From Oscillatoria princeps RMCB-10 (GTDB taxonomy: Bacteria > Cyanobacteriota > Cyanobacteriia > Cyanobacteriales > Oscillatoriaceae), in the NCBI GenBank assembly GCA_019359235.1, contig JAHHHT010000001.1, forward strand, positions 372,001-436,000: DNA of 64,000 bases, written 5' to 3'. Both the position numbers and the translations under genes were made by a program. The stretch's first letter is position 1, and each line of letters starts with the position of its first letter. Below are positions 53,285-61,587 of this stretch, piece by piece. The notes beneath the pieces were generated by a model. It was not told where the DNA came from and made no database searches. It worked only from the letters and a program-made list of their open reading frames with translations.

Positions 53285-55267
53285 TTGATATTTCTCGAAC
53301 TCGTACTGGAAAACTTTGGCCCCTATCTGGGGCGTCAAGTCATCAACCTCCGTCCGGAAAAGGATGGCAATCCGCGCCCGATTATCCTATTTGGCGGCAT
53401 GAATGGTGGCGGTAAAACCACCCTGATGGATGCAATTCGCCTCGCTCTTTACGGGCAGCGGGCCCAGTGTTCCACCCGTGGCAATTTGAGCTATAGCGAG
53501 TTTCTCACGCAGTCGGTTAACAAGCACACGCCACCCGTTGAGAAAACCCGCATTGAGCTGGTTGTTGAGCATATCGTGGAAAACCAACTGACTGAGTTAA
53601 AAATTGTCCGCTATTGGACACCAAATCCGAAAGACGGCAAAGATACCTTGGGGATTCTGGAGGGGGATTGGCCGGTCACTCACCTGGTTAATACCTGGGA
53701 TGAGTATATTGAAAATCTCCTGCCTCTGGGAATTTCTAATTTGTTCCTGTTTGATGGGGAGCAGGTCAAGGAACTGGCGGAACAGGATACGCCGCCTCCG
53801 GAAGTGGTTGAGGCGATTCAGTCGCTGCTGGGGCTGGAACTCGCGGAACGCCTGTCAGAGGATTTGGATATTCTCGTCAGCCGCAAGCGCAAGGCGATCG
53901 CCAATACCAAGGAACTCGCCAGTTTGGAGGAAATTGAAAAAAAGCTGTCTTCTCAGCAAGCGCAACATGAGGAAGCAAGGCAAGAGATAGGAGCCCTGCA
54001 AAATAAGTTAGACCTAGCCCGCAAGAAGCTGCGGGAAGCTTCGACCAAGTTCACGTTGGAAGGGGGCAAAATTGCGGCGGAACGCAAGCATCTAGAAAAA
54101 CAAAAGGGCGATTTTGAGGCGGATGCCGCCCGCTCGCGTCAGGATATGGTAGAATTAGCTTCTGGCAGTTTGCCGCTCGTTTTGATTGAGCACCTGCTTT
54201 CGCAGGCGGAGGCGCAAGCTGAGAAAGAAACGAAACGGGAACAGGCTACAATGGCGCGAGATATTTTGACGGTGCGCGACGATCGCCTGCTGGAGCGAAT
54301 CGGAGGGATGGGGCTCAGCCCGGAACAAGTTGAGAAAATTAAGTTGTTTCTCGACGAACAGAATCGAGAGCTGGAGCGTGAGATTGGCTGGGATGAAGAC
54401 TCGTGGCTAGGCGCTGATGAGGAAATCAAAGACACCATCGCTAATCTGCTTCGCTACGAGCTGCCGCATCGGGTTAAGATGGCGCAAGAAAAGCAGGTTT
54501 ATCTCAAAAATAAGGAAGAGGAGATTCTCTCAATCGAGAAACAGCTAGCGGGGGCGGCGTCTCCGGAGGTTTACGAACAGTTACAGGAGGCGGTTAACCG
54601 GGCGCAAGCTGATCTGGCGAGCAGTCAAGGAAGCTACGACGCGGGGAAGCGCCGGTGTGATGAATTGCAGGCGGCGATTGCCAAAACAAAAAAAGACCTG
54701 GAAGCGTACAGCGAGAAAAGTATTGAGCGCCAAAATGACGAGCATATCATTGCGGCTTCGGCTAAAGTCCAAGAAACCCTCAAACTTTTCCGGGAGCGAC
54801 TGACTCGCCGAAAACTGAATAAATTAGAGGTGGATGTGACGGAGTGTTTCCGCTATCTCCTGCACAAGTCTGATTTAGTGCACCGGATTGCTATTGACAT
54901 CCATATCTTCAGCCTTTCCCTGTACGATCCTCAGGGGCACCCCGTGCCAAAACACCGGCTTTCTGCGGGGGAGAAACAGCTGCTAGCGATTGCTTTTTTA
55001 TGGTCATTAGCTCGCGTGTCTGGGCGCAACTTGCCGGTGGCTATTGATACCCCCTTGGGGCGCTTGGATTCTTCCCACCGGCAGAATCTGGTAGAGCGCT
55101 ACTTCCCCGCTGCTAGCCATCAGGTGATACTGCTGTCTACAGATACGGAGATTGGGGAATCTGAAGTGGAACGGCTGCGGCTACAGGAGGCTATTGCGCG
55201 GGAATATCTGCTAAAATATCACTCAGCTGAGCGCCAGACAATCGTAGAACCCGGTTATTTCTGGTAG
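53285..55267 (+). CDS. dndD: DNA phosphorothioation ATPase DndD
   Basis: SMC-like ATPase of 660 residues, thought to provide the conformational or nicking step for sulfur insertion. P-loop LFGGMNGGGKTTLMDAIRL (35-53), the FDGEQVKELAEQ segment, a coiled-coil arm with Glu/Lys/Arg repeats, the ABC signature LSAGEKQLLAIAF (about 559-571) and the Walker B VAIDTPLGRLDSS. The start is a TTG at 53285 with GAGG 9 nt upstream; the N-terminus MIFLELVLENFGPY agrees with the family. It stands 70 bp after dndC. Confidence 0.93.
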   Translation: MIFLELVLENFGPYLGRQVINLRPEKDGNPRPIILFGGMNGGGKTTLMDAIRLALYGQRAQCSTRGNLSYSEFLTQSVNKHTPPVEKTRIELVVEHIVENQLTELKIVRYWTPNPKDGKDTLGILEGDWPVTHLVNTWDEYIENLLPLGISNLFLFDGEQVKELAEQDTPPPEVVEAIQSLLGLELAERLSEDLDILVSRKRKAIANTKELASLEEIEKKLSSQQAQHEEARQEIGALQNKLDLARKKLREASTKFTLEGGKIAAERKHLEKQKGDFEADAARSRQDMVELASGSLPLVLIEHLLSQAEAQAEKETKREQATMARDILTVRDDRLLERIGGMGLSPEQVEKIKLFLDEQNRELEREIGWDEDSWLGADEEIKDTIANLLRYELPHRVKMAQEKQVYLKNKEEEILSIEKQLAGAASPEVYEQLQEAVNRAQADLASSQGSYDAGKRRCDELQAAIAKTKKDLEAYSEKSIERQNDEHIIAASAKVQETLKLFRERLTRRKLNKLEVDVTECFRYLLHKSDLVHRIAIDIHIFSLSLYDPQGHPVPKHRLSAGEKQLLAIAFLWSLARVSGRNLPVAIDTPLGRLDSSHRQNLVERYFPAASHQVILLSTDTEIGESEVERLRLQEAIAREYLLKYHSAERQTIVEPGYFW

Positions 55268-55350
55268 GGAGCATCCCATTTTTGCAAAGATTGTCACCCC
55301 CTCACCCCCCAAGGCACCCCTCTCCCAGGGCGGGAGAGGGGGGAAGAATA
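55268..55350. repeat. 80-bp direct repeat, copy 2 (partner at 47205)
   Basis: GGGAGCATCCCATTTTTGCA, AAGATTGTCACCCCCTCACC, CCCCAAGGCACCCCTCTCCC and GGGAGAGGGGGG, in the same orientation as copy 1. Confidence 0.7.
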
Positions 55351-55393
55351 AAGAATGGACATTGAATGGTAATAATTCACCGGATTTGATATT

Positions 55394-55789
55394 ATGGAAC
55401 CGCCAGTAGACCGAATTCGCCTCTCTCAAACTGCTAAGGATCAGCTGACTAAACTGAAGCGGGTCACGAAAATTGACCAGTGGAATATTCTGTGCCGGTG
55501 GGCGTTTTGTCGCTCGCTCGCTGAGCCAACTATCCCTTCGCCGGTGCCGGTTCCTGCTGACAGTAATGTCGAGATGACTTGGCGCGTTTTTGGGGGAGAC
55601 ATGTCTGATCTCCTGACAGTAGCGCTGAAACAGCGCTGCTACAATGACGGCTTGGGCACTGACAGGGAAACTCTCGCCACTCAATTTCGCCTCCACCTGC
55701 ATCGCGGCATTGGCTATCTCGCCGGCGATCCGAATATCAAGAAGATTGAGGATTTGGTAGATGTGGCGGTGCCGGTTCAATCCCCGTGA
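55394..55789 (+). CDS. dndE: DNA phosphorothioation protein DndE
   Basis: Small helical protein of 131 residues that binds nicked DNA; the fifth gene of the classic dnd set. Seen: DRIRLSQTAKDQLTKLKRVT, NILCRWAFCRSLAEPTIPSP, VFGGDMSDLLTVALKQRCYN, FRLHLHRGIGYLAGDP and the tail KIEDLVDVAVPVQSP. The order dndC-dndD-dndE agrees with known loci. Confidence 0.93.
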   Translation: MEPPVDRIRLSQTAKDQLTKLKRVTKIDQWNILCRWAFCRSLAEPTIPSPVPVPADSNVEMTWRVFGGDMSDLLTVALKQRCYNDGLGTDRETLATQFRLHLHRGIGYLAGDPNIKKIEDLVDVAVPVQSP

Positions 55790-55944
55790 CGGAGCAGGCA
55801 CCGCCACACGGCTGAGAAACCTGGTTTCTTAAAGCAGCCAGGTTTCTGAATTTTCGCCGGCACGTCAGCGCTCCCCTTTGCTGGTATAATTAAGGTAAAG
55901 AGCAATTGCCCTTCCTTGTACTGTCCTGAATCCAGAGGTCATCC

Positions 55945-56466
55945 GTGCAAAAATTAGTCCGACTTAAATTCCTAACACTCTTCTTTTCTTTGCTATTGGC
56001 CACCGGCTGCTGGTTTGGGCAGACTCTTCCTGCTTTTGCCCAGCCGTCCTCGCCGGCACTTATCGCCAGCATTTTCTCTTTTTCAGGGAAACCTCCCGCG
56101 AATTTGGGGGTAAAGGAAGGCCATCTCGCGGAGTGCCCAAAAACTCCTAATTGCGTGTCCAGCCAGAGTGCCGACGAGGCGCACAAGATTGAGCCGCTGG
56201 CGTTTGATGCTGAACCGGCAGAGGCTTTGTCTAAACTCAAGGCAGTTCTCCAAAGTCAGAATAATGCTAAAATCATTGCTGAGGGCGAGAATTACCTCTA
56301 TGCGGAGTTTACCAGTCCGATAATGGGGTTTGTTGATGATGTGGAATTTTATCTGGATGAGGGGGCAAAAGCGATTCAGGTTCGCTCAGCCTCTCGTCTG
56401 GGAGAGTCGGATTTGGGAGTGAACCGGCAAAGAATAGAGGCAATCAAAACCCAATTCCATGCTTAG
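55945..56466 (+). CDS. DUF1499 family predicted lipoprotein
   Basis: A 173-residue exported protein. The N-terminus MQKLVRLKFLTLFFSLLLAT ends in a lipobox-like GC (ATGC, Cys22) or in a signal peptidase site after AFA. The DUF1499 pattern is LAECPKTPNCVSSQSADEAH, then LYAEFTSPIMGFVDDVEFYL and IQVRSASRLGESDLGVNRQR. Function unknown; its role in the island is doubtful, because DUF1499 genes are common elsewhere in cyanobacteria. The start is a GTG at 55945 with GAGG upstream. Confidence 0.82.
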   Translation: MQKLVRLKFLTLFFSLLLATGCWFGQTLPAFAQPSSPALIASIFSFSGKPPANLGVKEGHLAECPKTPNCVSSQSADEAHKIEPLAFDAEPAEALSKLKAVLQSQNNAKIIAEGENYLYAEFTSPIMGFVDDVEFYLDEGAKAIQVRSASRLGESDLGVNRQRIEAIKTQFHA

Positions 56467-56819
56467 GTTGATTTGAGAGTTCGGCAAGTTTTCGCTTCGC
56501 TGGGAGGGCGGTTGCCCTCTCAGCTGCGTCTTTTTACAATTGCCGGAACCGGCTGCGGCCAAACTAATAATGCCGGTGCGAGCTACAGCTTGTCCCACTC
56601 TTTCGTGATATTACTAGCTCCCTAAGGGATACAGTCAGCACGGGTTGGCTTTCTCTTTCGGGGTGGGAAAAGTCTGCCGGCTGCATCCGAAATATTTGGC
56701 TCGCCCCGGTACAGCCCACCCACTCCCCAACCAATCCCGCGAGATTTTCAGCCTGGGGGAGCACTTTTATGGTATGCAAGAATCTGTCCCTCTGTTTGCG
56801 CCTACCCCGTCAAACGACT
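56467..56819. other. Intergenic region upstream of the methyltransferase-like gene
   Basis: About 350 bp without a gene. CGGTTGCCCTCTCAGCTGCG and other GC-rich parts only; no clear terminator or promoter. Confidence 0.4.
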
Positions 56820-59768
56820 ATGGCTGATGATTCCATTCCTCTGCCCCCAGAAAGCCCTCCCCCCTCTCGCCCTGTGCTACTCGCCCAGGAAGCCGGCATC
56901 CTCAACCAAGATACCACCTTCCTCGACTGTTCTGGCGACGGGAACACCCCCCGCACCCCTGCAGATATCGTCAACCTCAGCTACACCCTCAACCTCATCA
57001 AATCCCCAGATGAGCGCCGAAACACCTTGCGGCAAGCTTGGGCGCTGGCACGCCAAGTCTTAATCGTTGCCGAAAAAGTTCTCATAGATGACAGAGAAAG
57101 CGGCAAAGTTGTCTTCGGAGATGGCACTTTCACTCCTTGCACTGCCGGCGAGAAATATTTCCAGCACCGGCAGCTCAAAACCTACACCGACAGAGTCCTG
57201 CAAACTGACGCCGTACCGACAGGATTGGGCGTCTATTTCGTATTTCGAGACTCCAGCCAAGCCGAAACCTTTCGCATCTCCCGCTTCCGCTCCCCCATCC
57301 CCATCCCGGCAGCTCGCACCGGCATCCAGCAATTTGAAGAAAACCGCCAACTCCTCACCCCCTTAATGGCATTTTTCAGCGAGCGCGGGCGTCTCCCCAT
57401 CGCCGGCGAACTCCCCCAAGAACCGGAACTGATTGCCAAATTCGGCACCCTGCAAGACGCCTTCCAACTCATCTCGCAAGCCACCGGCTCCCAACAGTGG
57501 GATGCCATTACCGACAAACGCCGGCAAGATATCCTAGTCTACCTTGCCTGCACGCGCCGCCCGATAGAAACCCTGCCCTCTCAAATCCAAAACGACATCA
57601 GCGCCCTGTTCGACAGCCGCCAGCAAGCCGGTGAAACAGTGGGGGAAATGCTCTTGAGTTTGAGCGACACGAATATAATAACAGCCTGCTGCCAAAACAG
57701 CCCAACCGGCAAAAAACTGCCCGGTGCCCTCTACGTCCATATTTCCGCCCTCCCAGCACTCAACCCCTTGCTGAGGATATACGAAGGATTCGCCAGCGCC
57801 ACCACTGGACGCATTGACGGTGCAACCCTCGTTAAATTCAGCACCGACAAACCCAAAATCTCTTATCTATTCTACCCCGACTTCGACACAAACCCCCATC
57901 CAGCATTGCTGGCTAGCATACAAATTGACCTCCCGGATCTGCGGATCGCCTATCGCGACTATAGCGCCTCCGACAATCCGCCGGTGCTGCACCGAAAAGA
58001 TGCCTTCGTCACCCCCGACTACCCGCAGTACGAAACATTTGCCCAACTCACCCGCCAAGAAGAAGCCTTGGGGCTTTTAGATCCCGCCCGCGCCATTGGA
58101 ACTCGTCAGGTTTGGCTGCGATGCTTGCAAGACGACGGTTTAGAAATAGAAGGACATCGCGTTGTTCGCCGGCTTGAAGGCGTGCCGGTGGAAGCTGGAG
58201 ACGCGCCCGATGGTTCAACAAATTCTTTGGTGCCCAAAATAGAGCGCCACAAAGCCGCCATTGTCCGCAGCGAACTCTCTCGCCCCGTGCGCCTCGCCCT
58301 GGAAGCCGGTCTTTTTAGCGAGAATACCACCTTTTTTGACTACGGTTGCGGGTATGGCGGAGATGTTCAGCGCATCGCACAGCAAGGGCACTGTGCAGCA
58401 GGCTGGGACCCCTACTATTTCCCCAACAATTCCCGCACCCCCGCTGATATTGTCAATATAGGCTACGTCATCAATGTCATCGAAATCCCGGAAGAGCGCC
58501 GCGAAGCCCTCATCAAAGCGTGGGAACTCACCGGCAGAGTTTTGCTCGTCGCCGCCCAAGTTCTGATTGATGACGGAAACAGCGGACAAATTGCCTACGG
58601 TGACGGCGTAATTACCCGCCGCAACACCTTCCAGAAATATTACGAACAGGAAGAGCTTAAAATCTACATCGACCGAATCATAGGCACTGACGCAATTCCA
58701 GCGGCGCTGGGGATTTATTTTGTCTTCCGCGACAGTGCGGAAGCCGAAATATTCCGGATGTCGCGCTTCCGCTCCCGCGCCATCACGCCGAGAGTGCGAA
58801 TCCCCAGCAAGCGCTTTGAAGATTATCAGGAATTGCTGCAACCGCTGATGGCTTTTGTTACCGAGCGCGGAAGGCTGCCGGTGAAAGGCGAACTTGCCGG
58901 TGAGGCGGAATTGCTGGCGGAATTTGGCTATTTTCGCCGCGCTTTTCAGACGATTTTACAAGTAACTGACCCTCAAGAGTGGGAAGCGATTGCAGCTCGC
59001 CGCCGGCAAGACACCTTGGTTTATCTCGCCCTCAAACAAATCAGTCTGGGCGAAGACCGATCGCTCGCCTATCCCAAATACCACGCCCCCGAAATCCAAA
59101 ACGACATCAAAGGACTTTTCGGCACCTACCAAGAAGCGTGCGACACCGCTAGCGCACTGCTCCACAGCACAGGCATTCTCAGCATAATCGCTAAACTTTG
59201 TCAAACCAGCACAATCGGTCAGCAACTCCCCAACGCCCTCTGCGTTCACGTTTGCGCCCTGCAAGAACTCCACGCCATCCTGAGGATTTACGAAGGCGTG
59301 GTTTGCAGCACAATTGGGCGCATGGATGAAGCCACTCTGGTAAAATTCCACACCGACGCGCTGAAAATCTCCTACCTCTTTTATCCCGACTTCGACACAG
59401 ACGCCCATCCAGCCTTGCACACCAGCATGCAGATAGATTTGAAACACCGGCGCGTCACCTACCGGGATTACGACACCTCCGACGAGCCGCCGGTACTGCA
59501 CCGCAAAGACGCTTGCGTCACTCCCGACTACCCGCTTTACAAGACCTTCGCCCAACTCACCCGCCAGGAAGAAAACTGGGGGCTTCTCGATGATTTGAGT
59601 GCCATTCGCACGCGCAAGGGGTGGCTGAAATGTTTGCAAGAACACTGCGCGGAAATTCGCAACCATAAGGTTTATTGGCGCAAAGATGCTGACCCCTACC
59701 GCGTTAAATATTTGCGTTCGGCTAGGGAGGCGCGTCGGAAAAACCGGGAAGCGGGAGAGATCAATTAG
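56820..59768 (+). CDS. Tandemly duplicated dnd-associated methyltransferase-like protein
   Basis: A 982-residue protein of two similar units of about 480 residues. Unit 2 (about 470-982) has NTTFFDYGCGYGGDVQRIAQ (motif I GCGYGGD, 509-515), GWDPYYFPNN (acidic residue Asp530) and RTPADIVNIGYVINVIEIPE, which fit the dnd-associated putative methyltransferase family. Unit 1 (about 1-465) reads DTTFLDCSGDGNTPRTPADI, so 23 residues with motif I and the acidic loop are missing, while the rest is well conserved (for example RQAWALARQVLIVAEKVLID and GLGVYFVFRDSSQAETFRIS). Usual members are about 480 residues. Unit 1 can hardly bind SAM and may be a regulatory pseudo-domain; unit 2 is probably active. 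Start at ATG 56820, not 56769. Confidence 0.88.
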   Translation: MADDSIPLPPESPPPSRPVLLAQEAGILNQDTTFLDCSGDGNTPRTPADIVNLSYTLNLIKSPDERRNTLRQAWALARQVLIVAEKVLIDDRESGKVVFGDGTFTPCTAGEKYFQHRQLKTYTDRVLQTDAVPTGLGVYFVFRDSSQAETFRISRFRSPIPIPAARTGIQQFEENRQLLTPLMAFFSERGRLPIAGELPQEPELIAKFGTLQDAFQLISQATGSQQWDAITDKRRQDILVYLACTRRPIETLPSQIQNDISALFDSRQQAGETVGEMLLSLSDTNIITACCQNSPTGKKLPGALYVHISALPALNPLLRIYEGFASATTGRIDGATLVKFSTDKPKISYLFYPDFDTNPHPALLASIQIDLPDLRIAYRDYSASDNPPVLHRKDAFVTPDYPQYETFAQLTRQEEALGLLDPARAIGTRQVWLRCLQDDGLEIEGHRVVRRLEGVPVEAGDAPDGSTNSLVPKIERHKAAIVRSELSRPVRLALEAGLFSENTTFFDYGCGYGGDVQRIAQQGHCAAGWDPYYFPNNSRTPADIVNIGYVINVIEIPEERREALIKAWELTGRVLLVAAQVLIDDGNSGQIAYGDGVITRRNTFQKYYEQEELKIYIDRIIGTDAIPAALGIYFVFRDSAEAEIFRMSRFRSRAITPRVRIPSKRFEDYQELLQPLMAFVTERGRLPVKGELAGEAELLAEFGYFRRAFQTILQVTDPQEWEAIAARRRQDTLVYLALKQISLGEDRSLAYPKYHAPEIQNDIKGLFGTYQEACDTASALLHSTGILSIIAKLCQTSTIGQQLPNALCVHVCALQELHAILRIYEGVVCSTIGRMDEATLVKFHTDALKISYLFYPDFDTDAHPALHTSMQIDLKHRRVTYRDYDTSDEPPVLHRKDACVTPDYPLYKTFAQLTRQEENWGLLDDLSAIRTRKGWLKCLQEHCAEIRNHKVYWRKDADPYRVKYLRSAREARRKNREAGEIN

Positions 59769-59776
59769 TTGAAATT

Positions 59777-59803
59777 ATCGTTACCGGGCGAGCGTCCGGT
59801 AAC
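59777..59803 (+). terminator. Hairpin after the methyltransferase gene
   Basis: GTTACCGG, loop GCGAGCGT, CCGGTAAC: an 8-bp perfect stem just after the stop codon (about 10 nt). There is no T run, so Rho-independent strength is unsure. Confidence 0.55.
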
Positions 59804-59860
59804 GAGTGTGTTATAATAGCCCCTAAGAACTAGCCTCGCATTCACTTGAAAAACCCAGAG

Positions 59861-60841
59861 ATGAACGTTCGCGCTTTTTACCGAGCCGCAAAAGTCCCGG
59901 CTGAGCCGCCTTACGACACCATTCACCTGAAAGTTTTCTATCCGGCGCGGATGTCGGGTAGCGAACTAGAACGAGATATGGGCATCGTGCCGGCTAACCC
60001 AGAACTGGCTCCCTTTCCGGTGGTGATTTTCTTCGGCGGCGTCAACTGCGGTTATGAAATGTACCAGTGGCTGGCGATTAAGCTGGCTGAGCGCGGGTTG
60101 GTTGCGGTTACATTTGCCTGGGTTGCAGAAAACCTGCCGGGGATAATTGCCCTCACCCCTGGCGTTGACATCGCTATGTCGAAACCCGGCACCTACGGTA
60201 CTGCTCCGACGGCTTCGGCACTGCCGGCACTTCTTGCCGAATTGGAGCGCTTGCAGGCGGAGGGAGTTCTCGCTGGATTGCTTGACCTGGAAAAAATCAT
60301 TTTGGGCGGACACTCTGCCGGTGGCAGACTGGCACTAGAAAACGCCGATACGCGCTTTTTTACCCAAGTGGCGGCGGCTTTTGCCTACGGCGCTCACACG
60401 GCTGCTGCTGTGATGCTGGGGTACGATGCCGGCACAATTTTGCCCCTATTTTCATCGCTGCCAATGCTGCTGATGGGGGGCACACGCGATGGGGTGATTG
60501 CTAAGAGCAGCTTTCGCTATGGCATCAGCCAAGGGGATGCCACCACCTCAGTAGTGCGGACGTTCAGGGAGGCGATTTCTGGGGGGCGAAATGACTGCTA
60601 TTTGATTCTAGTTGAGGGGGCGAATCACTTTTCCCTCGCTCACCCCTCCGACGGCACCACCGGCAGGCCATTTCTAGACTTCCCAGCTACCCAGCCAGAA
60701 GACGAAATCCGCTCTTTGGTAGCTGAAGCGATTGGTCTGTTTATTGACGCTCACGTTCGCCACCAGCCGGCAGCATTCCAAGCGCTGCACCAGCTGCTAG
60801 ATGCTGCCAATCCCCTGATTGCATCCTTCGAGCGCAAGTAA
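59861..60841 (+). CDS. Alpha/beta hydrolase family protein
   Basis: A 326-residue hydrolase of the dienelactone hydrolase/chlorophyllase-like group. The nucleophile elbow is LGGHSAGGRLAL, the oxyanion region VVIFFGGVNCGYEMYQWLAI, the acid is possibly in MGGTRDGV and the His in VEGANHFSL. No signal peptide. The ATG at 59861 is preferred over the TTG at 59846. Substrate unknown. It lies just after the dnd island and has no visible link to it. Confidence 0.85.
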   Translation: MNVRAFYRAAKVPAEPPYDTIHLKVFYPARMSGSELERDMGIVPANPELAPFPVVIFFGGVNCGYEMYQWLAIKLAERGLVAVTFAWVAENLPGIIALTPGVDIAMSKPGTYGTAPTASALPALLAELERLQAEGVLAGLLDLEKIILGGHSAGGRLALENADTRFFTQVAAAFAYGAHTAAAVMLGYDAGTILPLFSSLPMLLMGGTRDGVIAKSSFRYGISQGDATTSVVRTFREAISGGRNDCYLILVEGANHFSLAHPSDGTTGRPFLDFPATQPEDEIRSLVAEAIGLFIDAHVRHQPAAFQALHQLLDAANPLIASFERK

Positions 60842-60849
60842 TCACCGTT

Positions 60850-60985
60850 TGCAGTAAGGACTTTAGTCCTTTCTTATTCTTCTTACTCCCCCTCTCCCCT
60901 TGTGGGAGAGGGGGTTGGGGGTGAGGGGACTGCGGTAGTTCAAGGACATGATATAATGTGGAGACGCGACATATCGCGTCTCTAC
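60850..60985. repeat. AGGACTTTAGTCCT, GGGAGAGGGGGTTGGG and GAGACGCGACAT palindromes
   Basis: Three dispersed repeats in a row: AAGGACTTTAGTCCTTT (about 60856-60872, with a second copy GAGGACTTTAGTCCTC at 62887-62902), CCCCTTGTGGGAGAGGGGGTT (60895-60915, inverted partner at about 4870), and GAGACGCGACATATCGCGTCTC (60961-60982). Confidence 0.65.
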
Positions 60986-61557
60986 TGTTTGGCTAGCTCC
61001 ACCCAATGTTCGACTCCTTTTTTTGTTGGCTGTCCCTTGGCATTGAATGTCCAGATATCTCGCTTGTGCTGCGGGCCATAACTGACGTGCACCGGCCTGT
61101 CATCCCCATAAAAATATAGAGAGTCAAACGGCAATCTCTGGGCTAATACCCACTCCACAACCTGCCGGATGGACAGTCCGACAATCAAAAAATCGCACGC
61201 CGCGCCGAGTCTCTGGCAGTAATACTTGCCATTCTTATTGACCTCATGGGCCATGTGCTGGTCGAGTGCCGGCGCGACGCGACCATTTTTCTGACCTGTC
61301 TCTGGGTCTTTTTGCTCCAAATACCGCTTCAAATCTTTGGAGCAAAAGCCATAAGTCAGCCGGAAGCTGTCAAATCCGAACTGGTCAATAATCGGGTCTA
61401 GGATAAACTGGTTTAACTCTCGGAGGGCGGGAATCGTCTCCTCTAGGTTTTCTGGAAAGGGATTGATTTTGCCGGCATACTTTTGATAGGTCTGCGTGCA
61501 AGTGCAGAAATCCTCAAGGGTGAGGTATTTGCCCAGTTTGACTTCTTTCATAACCAT
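60982..61557 (-). CDS. Peptidase M15-like domain protein
   Basis: A 191-residue protein resembling the M15A (D,D-carboxypeptidase/endolysin-like) fold: LGKYLTLEDFCTCTQTYQKY, ALRELNQFILDPIIDQFGFD, SFRLTYGFCSKDLKRYLEQK, then YYCQRLGAACDFLIVGLSIR and PVHVSYGP. In active M15 proteins the second segment has His-X6-Asp; here the first position is a Gln (QRLGAACDF), so one zinc ligand seems lost. Such domains occur in phage lysins and in mobile islands. It may be inactive or use other ligands. The start is at the ATG of 61557 (MVMKEVKLG) or 61551. It lies directly upstream of the GH29 gene. Confidence 0.6.
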   Translation of the reverse strand: MVMKEVKLGKYLTLEDFCTCTQTYQKYAGKINPFPENLEETIPALRELNQFILDPIIDQFGFDSFRLTYGFCSKDLKRYLEQKDPETGQKNGRVAPALDQHMAHEVNKNGKYYCQRLGAACDFLIVGLSIRQVVEWVLAQRLPFDSLYFYGDDRPVHVSYGPQHKRDIWTFNAKGQPTKKGVEHWVELAKQ

Positions 61558-61587
61558 TGAACCGCACAAGTAGCGCTCCCTACTGCA

